Positions 1 through 5,414 of a stretch of DNA of 6,181 nt are shown piece after piece. The position numbers and the translations under genes are program-made. Each line of letters begins with the position of its first letter. Within the stretch, counting starts at the first letter, position 1. Source of the DNA: an uncultured Chloroflexota bacterium (lineage in GTDB: Bacteria > Chloroflexota > Limnocylindria > Limnocylindrales > Limnocylindraceae); assembly GCA_903851225.1 (NCBI GenBank), contig CAINNT010000122.1, forward strand, positions 1 to 6,181. The letters are read 5' to 3'. Below the pieces are notes generated by a model. That model made no database searches. It had not been told where the DNA came from and was given only the letters and a program-made list of their open reading frames with translations.

Positions 1-973
1 CGACTGATTCGCAGGTCACCCCTGGGCGAACATGATCGGTCGCCGCCTGGTGCGCGCGCTTCAGGATGTCGTAGCGGCGCAGGAAGTCGTCGGTAGGCGG
101 CACCGCCCCGTTCGGGCCAGTCACCCAAATGGTTCGGGTGGTGTCGGAACCATAGCCGCCGAAAACTCCGCCGATGTCGAGCACGATCGCATCGCCCGCG
201 TTGATCACGCGGGAAGATGCCTCGTGGTGCGGCGAGGCGGAGTTTGGGCCGGATCCAACAATGGCGAACGAGGAGACCTCGTGCCCTGCACCGGTGAGTC
301 GCTCCCGCACTTCGCGCGCGACATCGTTCTCGGTGCGGCCGAGCAGCGTGCCGCTGGTAATTGCCATGACGACGGTATCCACCGCGCGACCTGCAGCGCG
401 CAGGAGCGCGGACTCTTCTGCCGACTTCACCATGCGCAACTTGCCGATCACGGCGGATGCAAGTTGAGTCTGGCTGATCGCGCCATGGTGCCGAAGTGCC
501 GCCTCAATGCGGATCAAAAAGGTGGACCAGAGGCGGTCCGACACGGCAACGCTGCACGCCCCAGCACCAGCTCGGCCACCCGCATTTACTGCGGTCGCAA
601 CAAGAGTGAACGGATCATCGGTCTCGCCGAACGGCACGCAGGCGACGTGACCGCCGCGCATGGCGGGGGCGTCGCCAGCCATGCCCGCTTCGAGTCGCGG
701 TACGATGAGCGATGGCGCACCGTTCGCGGGGATCACCAACATGGTGAGTCGCTCCAGGGCTGGTGCGGCGTACCCCGTGAGGTAGCGCATGTCGGCACCG
801 AAGCCGAGTAGCACCGCGTCGAGACCCGCGTCGTTCACCGCGTCGCGCGCGGCGGCAAGTCGGGCGGCGTAGGCGGCAGGACCGATGAGCTTCGCCTCAA
901 GGGCGTGACCAGCGCCAAGGCCAGGGGTCGCGGCATCATAAGCGGCGGTGATCTCGGCGCTTCGGTTGCTCAT
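1..973 (-). CDS. M24-family metallopeptidase (Xaa-Pro aminopeptidase/prolidase-like), 3' end cut by window edge
   Basis: Translating the minus strand from the ATG at 973-971 gives 324 codons with no stop before the left edge, so the C-terminus is missing. Residues about 30-165 look like the creatinase/prolidase N-terminal domain (for example DMRYLTGY at 61-68). The pita-bread catalytic domain starts near 170 and contains KLRMVKSAEE, then GPNSASPHH (242-250), VLDIGG with D266, and GSDTTRT with D277. By family knowledge D266 and D277 are the first two metal ligands and the PHH histidine is active-site; the remaining His and two Glu ligands would lie beyond the edge. Family members of roughly 360-390 residues remove an N-terminal residue preceding proline, or split Xaa-Pro dipeptides, in the cytoplasm using two metal ions. 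The start is set by a GGGGAGGG ribosome site (984-977) and by an ATGA overlap with the stop of the preceding gene. It is the last visible gene of the korAB unit. Exact substrate cannot be told; the family is near certain. Confidence 0.9.
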   Translation of the reverse strand, partial: MSNRSAEITAAYDAATPGLGAGHALEAKLIGPAAYAARLAAARDAVNDAGLDAVLLGFGADMRYLTGYAAPALERLTMLVIPANGAPSLIVPRLEAGMAGDAPAMRGGHVACVPFGETDDPFTLVATAVNAGGRAGAGACSVAVSDRLWSTFLIRIEAALRHHGAISQTQLASAVIGKLRMVKSAEESALLRAAGRAVDTVVMAITSGTLLGRTENDVAREVRERLTGAGHEVSSFAIVGSGPNSASPHHEASSRVINAGDAIVLDIGGVFGGYGSDTTRTIWVTGPNGAVPPTDDFLRRYDILKRAHQAATDHVRPGVTCESV

Positions 974-1383
974 GCACCCTCCCCTGTTGCTGCTGGGCTC
1001 GTCGCCGGCGGCACCGGCAGATCAAGCAGCCCTGCGAGGATCGCATGCCCGCGCTCGAAGAGTGCGCGGTAGGGCATTGCACGCAGCGCCCCAGCGGCGA
1101 TCAGGCTTGCCCGACCCTCCGGATCGTCGTGCTGCACCAGGGCGAGGACGCGAATGCCGGCAGCCGACGCCTCCCGAACCGCCGACTCAGCGTCGTAGGC
1201 GCGGGTGGTGGCGTCGATCGCCACAAGGTCAGAAGGAGTGGCAGGCTGCGCGGCAAGGGCCGCTAAAAGCGGTGCCGGCGCGGTGAATCGCTGCACTTCA
1301 GCGCCAAGGGTGCGCCCTTGTCCCTCAAGTCGAGTGGCCCAGATCAGATCGTCGGCCAGCACCAACAGGCGCGGCGCCGTCAC
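970..1383 (-). CDS. Degenerate response-regulator receiver-like protein, 137 aa, coupled to korB
   Basis: The protein is the length of a single CheY-like domain with no output domain. Its pattern fits alternating strands and helices: RLLVLADD (5-12) with D11/D12 in the acidic position, DLVAIDA (52-58) with D57 near the phospho-acceptor position, RVLALVQHDD (78-87), an Ala-rich helix ending IAAGA, and RAMPYRALF (101-109). The usual Thr/Ser after strand 4 and the Lys of the KP motif on strand 5 are not visible, which argues against ordinary phosphorelay signalling. It resembles orphan receiver-like proteins with a conserved SHxD-type strand 4 and a PRSxF-type strand 5, recalled from memory. The GTG at 1383 is chosen because it overlaps the korB stop as GTGA; the open frame runs upstream to 1551, but that part lies inside korB. 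The ribosome site is poor (GGGGAG 14 bases upstream), consistent with re-initiation. Its stop overlaps the peptidase start as ATGA. Function is unknown; a regulator or assembly partner of KorAB is only a guess. Confidence 0.75.
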   Translation of the reverse strand: MTAPRLLVLADDLIWATRLEGQGRTLGAEVQRFTAPAPLLAALAAQPATPSDLVAIDATTRAYDAESAVREASAAGIRVLALVQHDDPEGRASLIAAGALRAMPYRALFERGHAILAGLLDLPVPPATSPAATGEGA

Positions 1384-2411
1384 TCGACCGTCCAGGTCTC
1401 CCCGGAGGCGAGGAGTTTCTGCAGGTCGACTGGACCCTTGGCGGCGCGTGCCGCCTTCGCTCCATCGATCTGCGCGATCAGCAGCTGGTCGTGGGTTGGG
1501 CGTGGCACGCGACGGAAAACGCCGACCGGCACCGGGAAGTCTGGCCACCACATGCGGCTCAAGATCTGCGTGCGCGTGGCGTCTGGGTCAGTCTCGTCGT
1601 GCACCCAGAGGTCGGCGACGGTGATGCCGTCCTCGCCAATAGTGACGACTTCAGGCTGCAGGCCGTTCAGTCGAATCCCCTTGTTCTTCTCGGCGCCGAA
1701 GATCATCGGCTCGCCGTGCTTCAACACCAGCATGCGATCCTCTTTTACCGATTTGTCGGTGAAGTCACGCCATGCGCCGTCGTTGAAGATGTTGCAGTTC
1801 TGCAGCACTTCGAGGAAGGCGGCACCGGAGTGCTCGCCGGCGCGATGCATCATCTCTTGCAGGTGCTCCGAATGCGTGTCAACGGAACGAGCGATGAAGC
1901 TCGCCTCGGCGGCAGCAACCAGGTTGAGCGGAATGATTGGCGTCTCGATCGTGCCGAGCGGTGTTGACTTGGTCTTCTTGCCGATCGGCGAGGTTGGCGA
2001 TGCCTGCCCCTTGGTGAGGCCATAGATGCGGTTGTTGAACATGATCATCTTCATGTCGACGTTGCGGCGCATCGCGTGGATCAGGTGGTTGCCGCCAATC
2101 GAGAGGGCGTCGCCGTCGCCGGTGATCACCCAGACCATCAGGTCGGGGCGCGCCGCCTTGAGTCCGGTGGCGATCGTCGCAGCGCGGCCGTGAATGGTGT
2201 GGAAGCCGTAGGTGTTCATGTAATACGGGAGGCGACCTGAGCAGCCGATCCCGGAGATGAAGACGATCTTCTCCTTGGCGACGCCGAAGTCGGGCATCGT
2301 CTTCTGGGTCTGGGCGAGAATCGAATAGTCGCCGCACCCTGGGCACCAGCGCACATCCTGATCGGACTCGAAATCCTTCTTCGTCAGCACCGGGAGTTCA
2401 GACTGGGTCAC
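1380..2411 (-). CDS. korB: 2-oxoacid (probably 2-oxoglutarate):ferredoxin oxidoreductase, beta subunit
   Basis: This 343-residue protein is the thiamine-diphosphate and iron-sulfur subunit of KorAB. With KorA it converts a 2-oxoacid and CoA to acyl-CoA and CO2 while reducing ferredoxin, in the cytoplasm. Visible motifs are CPGCG (23-27), GIGCSGR (54-60), the TPP/Mg site GDGDALSIGGNHL (98-110) continuing to NNRIYGLTKGQASPTS (126-141), and LQNCNIFND (203-211). C23, C26, C57 and C206 are spaced like the four ligands of the single [4Fe-4S] cluster known in this family. There is no added ferredoxin (delta) domain, as expected of the two-subunit KorAB type of actinobacteria and relatives. It starts at GTG 2411-2409, overlapping the korA stop as GTGA, with GGAGG (2423-2419) 7 bases upstream. 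Family is certain; 2-oxoglutarate rather than pyruvate or another oxoacid is inferred from the KorAB architecture. Confidence 0.95.
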   Translation of the reverse strand: MTQSELPVLTKKDFESDQDVRWCPGCGDYSILAQTQKTMPDFGVAKEKIVFISGIGCSGRLPYYMNTYGFHTIHGRAATIATGLKAARPDLMVWVITGDGDALSIGGNHLIHAMRRNVDMKMIMFNNRIYGLTKGQASPTSPIGKKTKSTPLGTIETPIIPLNLVAAAEASFIARSVDTHSEHLQEMMHRAGEHSGAAFLEVLQNCNIFNDGAWRDFTDKSVKEDRMLVLKHGEPMIFGAEKNKGIRLNGLQPEVVTIGEDGITVADLWVHDETDPDATRTQILSRMWWPDFPVPVGVFRRVPRPTHDQLLIAQIDGAKAARAAKGPVDLQKLLASGETWTVE

Positions 2412-4288
2412 TTCGCCGCCTCCACACTCTCGCCGAGGAGCGACTCGGCCTTCGCCTCGATCTCACCGATTTGGAACGGCTTGCCGCGCACCAGGTTGAA
2501 GCCCACGGCATCGACCAGGTACTTGGCGCGAATGAGCATGCGCAGCTGTCCGGCATTGAGTTCGGGCATCAGCACATGCTTGAAGTTCTTCAGCATCGCC
2601 TCAAGATCAGTTGGCAACGGGTTTAGATAGCGCAGATGGGCATGGCTGACGCGCTTGCCACGCGCCCGCAGACGCTCGACGGCCGAACGGATCGAGCCGT
2701 AGGTAGAGCCCCAGCCCAAGATCAGCAGATCGCCGGTAGGGTCGCCGAAGAGTTCGGTCGCAGGGATATCGCGAGCGACGCGCGCCACCTTCTCGGCGCG
2801 CAGCAGGTTCATGCGGTGATGATTGTCGGGGTCGTAGCTGACCGTTCCCAACTCGTCGAGCTTCTCGAGACCGCCGATACGGTGCTCAAGGCCTGGGGTT
2901 CCAGGCACGGCCCATGGGCGTGCCAGCGTCTCGGGGTCGCGCTGATATGGGCGGAAGCCCGGTTTGTCAGAGGCGGGTGCATTCTCGACCTTGATCGATG
3001 GCAGGTCAGCGATATTCGGAATGCGCCACGGCTCAGCGCCAGTGGCCAAGAAGGCGTCGCTCAAGAAAACGACGGGCGTCATGTGGTGCAACGCGATGCG
3101 CCAGGCCTCAATCGCCATGGTGAAGCACTCCGCTGGCGTTGCTGGCGCAATCACTGGAATCGGCGAGTCGGAGTTCCGGCCGAACATGCTCATCAGTAGG
3201 TCGCCCTGCTCGGTCTTCGTGGGCATCCCCGTCGACGGGCCAGCGCGCTGCACATCGACCACAACGAGCGGTAACTCGACCATGACGGCGAGACCGAGCA
3301 TCTCCGCCTTCAGCGCCATCCCGGGTCCGGAGGTGGTGGTCATACCCATCGCACCGCCGTAGGCTGCTCCGACCGCGGCGCCGATTGCGGCAATCTCGTC
3401 TTCGGATTGCACCGTCTTGATGCCGAGGTGCTTGTACGACGAGAGCTGATGGAGGATGTCGGAGGCTGGGGTAATCGGATAGCTCGCCAAGAAGAGATCG
3501 CGCTCGGCGAGCTTGGAGGCCATGACGAAGCCGAGGGCGGTCGCCTCGTTGCCGGTGATGTTGCGATAGGTGCCAGGTGGTAGGTGCGCTGCAGCAACGC
3601 GGTAGTGCGTATGGAAGATCTCAGTCGTCTCGCCGAACGCATAGCCCGCGTGCAGCGCGCGGCGATTCGCCTCGGCGATCGCCTCCTTGCCAGCGAACTT
3701 CTCGGCGATCCACTTCTCGGTGCCGGCCATGGAGCGCTCGTAGAGCCAGAACATCACGCCGAGCGCAAAGAAGTTCTTGGTCAGTTCAACCTGTTTGCTG
3801 GTGAGCCCGAGTCCTTCGCACGCGCCCGCAACCATGGTCGACATGGGAATCTCATACAGGTTGTAGCCCTGCAGGCTCTGGTTCTTGAGCGGATCTTCGG
3901 TGAAGCCCGCCTTGCGCAGATTGATGTCGTTGAAGGCGTCGGTGTTCACGATGATCGCGCCGCCTGGCACGAGGTCGCCCAGGTTCACCTTCAGCGCCGC
4001 CGGATTCATGGCGACGAGCACGTCGGGTCGGTCACCTGGCGTGTGAATGTCGCCGCTCGAGAAGCTGATCTGGAATCCCGAAACACCAGGAAGCGATCCT
4101 GCTGGCGCGCGAATCTCGGCGGGGTAGTCGGGCAGCGTTGAGACGTCGTTGCCGAAGAGGGCGGTGGTGGCGGTGAACTGCGAGCCGGTAAGCTGCATCC
4201 CGTCGCCAGAATCGCCAGCGAAGCGAATCGTGACGCGATCAAGCTCGGTTACCGTGCCGTGCTGCGCTCCCGAATCGGGGGTGGTCAC
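2408..4288 (-). CDS. korA: 2-oxoacid (probably 2-oxoglutarate):ferredoxin oxidoreductase, alpha subunit (gamma-alpha fusion)
   Basis: This 626-residue protein carries the fused gamma and alpha parts of a two-subunit oxidoreductase. The gamma domain (about 18-200) includes FAGDSGDGMQLTG (23-35) and the DVLVAMNPAALK region (89-100). The alpha pyrimidine-binding domain begins near 246 and holds YPITPAS (270-276), QSEDEIAAIGAA (294-305), TSGPGM (319-324) and QRAGPSTGMPT (347-357). In known family members the YPITP Thr and the QR Arg hold the oxoacid substrate, and the SEDE segment contacts TPP. A domain ending in LRYLNPLP (552-559) and ELNAGQLRMLIRAKY (576-590) follows. The length is close to that of actinobacterial KorA. 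The GTG start at 4288 is supported by GAGGAG (4304-4299) with a 10-base spacer. The membrane-protein gene ends 30 bases upstream with no room for a normal promoter plus leader, so korA is probably read from an upstream promoter. The ferredoxin partner is not encoded here. Confidence 0.95.
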   Translation of the reverse strand: MTTPDSGAQHGTVTELDRVTIRFAGDSGDGMQLTGSQFTATTALFGNDVSTLPDYPAEIRAPAGSLPGVSGFQISFSSGDIHTPGDRPDVLVAMNPAALKVNLGDLVPGGAIIVNTDAFNDINLRKAGFTEDPLKNQSLQGYNLYEIPMSTMVAGACEGLGLTSKQVELTKNFFALGVMFWLYERSMAGTEKWIAEKFAGKEAIAEANRRALHAGYAFGETTEIFHTHYRVAAAHLPPGTYRNITGNEATALGFVMASKLAERDLFLASYPITPASDILHQLSSYKHLGIKTVQSEDEIAAIGAAVGAAYGGAMGMTTTSGPGMALKAEMLGLAVMVELPLVVVDVQRAGPSTGMPTKTEQGDLLMSMFGRNSDSPIPVIAPATPAECFTMAIEAWRIALHHMTPVVFLSDAFLATGAEPWRIPNIADLPSIKVENAPASDKPGFRPYQRDPETLARPWAVPGTPGLEHRIGGLEKLDELGTVSYDPDNHHRMNLLRAEKVARVARDIPATELFGDPTGDLLILGWGSTYGSIRSAVERLRARGKRVSHAHLRYLNPLPTDLEAMLKNFKHVLMPELNAGQLRMLIRAKYLVDAVGFNLVRGKPFQIGEIEAKAESLLGESVEAAK

Positions 4289-4298
4289 GTCGCTCGTA

Positions 4299-4304
4299 CT
4301 CCTC
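4299..4304 (-). promoter_or_regulatory. Ribosome binding site of korA
   Basis: The minus strand reads GAGGAG here, 10 bases before the GTG at 4288-4286. It supports that GTG as the korA start and lies within the 30-base gap after the membrane-protein gene. Confidence 0.6.
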
Positions 4305-4318
4305 TACCCGTGGGTCGG

Positions 4319-4975
4319 TTAGCGCCCTGACCGGGCGCGTCCACGCGAGCCTACCGCATCTGGGTAGGCGACCCGTAGGGCGGCCAAGAGGCGCTCTTCG
4401 TCACGGCGGGAGAGGAAGTGCCAGAGCAAATAGAGGGTGACGCCGAGGGTCCAGAGCACCCCCGCGACGAGCACGCCCACGTGCATTCCCCCAGCTCCCA
4501 CCTGGCTGAGCGCCTCGTCGAGCCCCGCCCCCCAAAGGAGCACAGCGCCGATGGAGTAGCCGATCGTCATCACGCTGCCATAGCCGCTCAGCCGACCAAA
4601 CGAGAGGAACGAGAGCTTCGGCGCGTCGGGTTCATAGAAGTAGGCCGCCTCCAGTCGATGTGCGGCAAGCACCTCGCGGCCGAGCCGCGCGCTGATGGCG
4701 CGCTCCAAGAACTCCGCATGTCGGCGCGCGAACACGGTGTAGTAGAAGGTGTATCCCGCCTCAAGAAAGGCGAAGGGAACCACAAATAGGAGGAGCACCG
4801 CGACGGGTGCGCCAGTGCTCAGCACTGAGAGTGCGAGGAGCAGGAGGCTCACCACGCCCCAGATGGTGATCTGCCGAAAGAACAGCCCCGAGTAGGCACC
4901 GAGCATCCCGCGCATGCGTTCGAGCTGCGCCTCCAAGATGCGAAGCTCCTCGACTCCCCCACTTCGTGCTGCCAT
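4319..4975 (-). CDS. Four-helix integral membrane protein of unknown function, 218 aa
   Basis: I do not recognise the family. The N-terminal 30 residues include an amphipathic, possibly coiled segment (EELRILEAQLERMRGML, 9-25). Hydrophobic segments then lie at about 34-53, 56-79, 130-150 and 163-187, giving two helical hairpins. Between them is a roughly 50-residue charged, hydrophilic region (RRHAEFLERAISARLGREVL), and the tail from 188 is basic and Arg-rich. The start is ATG 4975-4973, because AAGGAG (4987-4982) sits 6 bases upstream; ATG 4990 is a possible alternative giving five more residues, and the frame further upstream runs antisense inside the lipoprotein gene. No catalytic motif or signal-peptide cleavage site is seen. 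It ends (TAA) 30 bases before korA on the same strand, so it probably opens the korAB operon. A role in anchoring, sensing or transport linked to KorAB is possible but not supported by any motif. Confidence 0.75.
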   Translation of the reverse strand: MAARSGGVEELRILEAQLERMRGMLGAYSGLFFRQITIWGVVSLLLLALSVLSTGAPVAVLLLFVVPFAFLEAGYTFYYTVFARRHAEFLERAISARLGREVLAAHRLEAAYFYEPDAPKLSFLSFGRLSGYGSVMTIGYSIGAVLLWGAGLDEALSQVGAGGMHVGVLVAGVLWTLGVTLYLLWHFLSRRDEERLLAALRVAYPDAVGSRGRARSGR

Positions 4976-4981
4976 GCTCTT

Positions 4982-4987
4982 CTCCTT
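4982..4987 (-). promoter_or_regulatory. Ribosome binding site deciding the membrane-protein start
   Basis: AAGGAG on the minus strand lies 6 bases upstream of ATG 4975. It favours this start over the in-frame ATG at 4990, which overlaps the site itself, and over the longer frame reaching 5191. Confidence 0.65.
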
Positions 4988-5005
4988 CATCGGATTGCTT
5001 GCCGC

Positions 5006-5011
5006 TATGAT
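5006..5011 (+). promoter_or_regulatory. Candidate -10 element for a leaderless lipoprotein transcript
   Basis: TATGAT matches the bacterial -10 pattern (TAnnnT) closely. If its last base is at -7, position +1 falls on 5018, the A of the lipoprotein ATG. No Shine-Dalgarno sequence is visible before that ATG, which fits leaderless initiation as is common in actinobacteria. No convincing -35 element is seen at the normal spacing. Confidence 0.45.
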
Positions 5012-5015
5012 CGTA
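5010..5015 (-). promoter_or_regulatory. Candidate -10 element for the membrane protein-korAB operon
   Basis: The minus strand reads TACGAT from 5015 to 5010, a TAnnnT match. It would start transcription near 5003 and give a leader of about 28 bases containing the AAGGAG site. It shares bases with the plus-strand TATGAT and lies in a 10-base palindrome. No clear -35 element is seen, so the assignment is tentative. Confidence 0.3.
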
Positions 5016-5019
5016 CGAT
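5010..5019. repeat. Perfect 10-base palindrome in the divergent promoter region
   Basis: ATCGTACGAT equals its own reverse complement. It covers the end of the plus-strand -10 candidate, the whole minus-strand -10 candidate and the first two bases of the lipoprotein start codon. It could be a small operator, or simply the result of two opposed TACGAT-like boxes. Confidence 0.4.
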
Positions 5020-5407
5020 GAAGCGTTTGGTTGCGCTGCTCCTCGCTGTCTCCGCCGCCTCGGGCCTTGTCGCGTGCAGCGCCGCCGCCGAACCGTCCGG
5101 TACGCCCTCGTACACCATCACGCGCAGCTGGTCGAACGGCATGGAGGAGAAGGCGCTGGTCTACCCCGATGGGCGAACGATCATGACCCACGGTGAATAT
5201 TCAGAGAAAGTCACACTCCCAGCCGACCAGATGGCCGCACTTGCCGCCGCCGCCGCTCTTGAGATTCCTGCGGGAGCCAACAGCGACGACCCGATCCTGG
5301 GCGTGTCAATCGGCGACGCTGCGCCGGTTCGGCCAGCTGGGCTGACGAAGGACTCGCTCCCTGAGCTGCTGAATCGGCTCCTCGACTCACACACGCTGCA
5401 CCCGTAA
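5018..5407 (+). CDS. Small predicted lipoprotein, 129 aa, unknown function
   Basis: The N-terminus is a classic lipoprotein signal: MKR, a hydrophobic stretch (4-16) and the lipobox LVAC with C20 as the predicted lipidated cysteine after signal peptidase II cleavage. The mature part of about 110 residues would be anchored on the outer face of the membrane. It begins with a short Ala/Ser/Pro tether, then strand-like segments (SYTITRSWSN, EKALVYPDGRTIMTHGEYSEKVTL), an Ala-rich helix (69-82) and a final helix (SLPELLNRLLDSH). No cysteine other than the lipobox and no catalytic motif is seen. The layout, strands then a LTPxxxxxLxxL-type helix then a short C-terminal helix, faintly recalls small protease-inhibitor-like domains such as emfourin, but I cannot confirm that. 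It is the only plus-strand gene, divergent from the korAB operon and ending 7 bases from the convergent methyltransferase gene. The ATG lies directly at the predicted transcription start. Confidence 0.8.
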   Translation: MKRLVALLLAVSAASGLVACSAAAEPSGTPSYTITRSWSNGMEEKALVYPDGRTIMTHGEYSEKVTLPADQMAALAAAAALEIPAGANSDDPILGVSIGDAAPVRPAGLTKDSLPELLNRLLDSHTLHP

Positions 5408-5414
5408 GGGGGCG

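Noticed and set aside
32..811. 259-codon open frame on the plus strand
   Set aside because: It lies antisense to the M24 peptidase, whose minus-strand translation shows clear family motifs; the plus-strand product has no recognisable features and is rich in Arg, Gly and His as expected of a GC-rich shadow frame.
1384..1551. N-terminal 56-codon extension of the receiver-like protein
   Set aside because: The stretch is inside korB in another frame, is Arg/Pro-rich and low in structure, and the GTG at 1383 with a GTGA overlap explains the start better.
1318..2025. 235-codon open frame on the plus strand
   Set aside because: It is antisense to korB and the receiver-like gene; its Ser- and Arg-rich composition and lack of motifs mark it as a shadow of korB.
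2636..3199. 187-codon open frame on the plus strand, and the similar one at 3584-4141
   Set aside because: Both lie wholly antisense to korA, which is unmistakable on the minus strand, and neither shows a domain or a ribosome site.
4991..5191. N-terminal extension of the membrane protein up to 5191
   Set aside because: It runs antisense through the lipoprotein signal peptide region, reads as Arg/Gly-rich sequence, and the AAGGAG site at 4987-4982 fixes the start at 4975.
5246..5260. GCC triplet repeat in the lipoprotein gene
   Set aside because: It simply encodes a short Ala run in a predicted helix and matches the GC-rich codon use of the region; no sign of a functional microsatellite.
5401..5410. 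CCC-GTAA-GGG hairpin as a terminator
   Set aside because: The stem is only three base pairs and no T-run follows on either strand.
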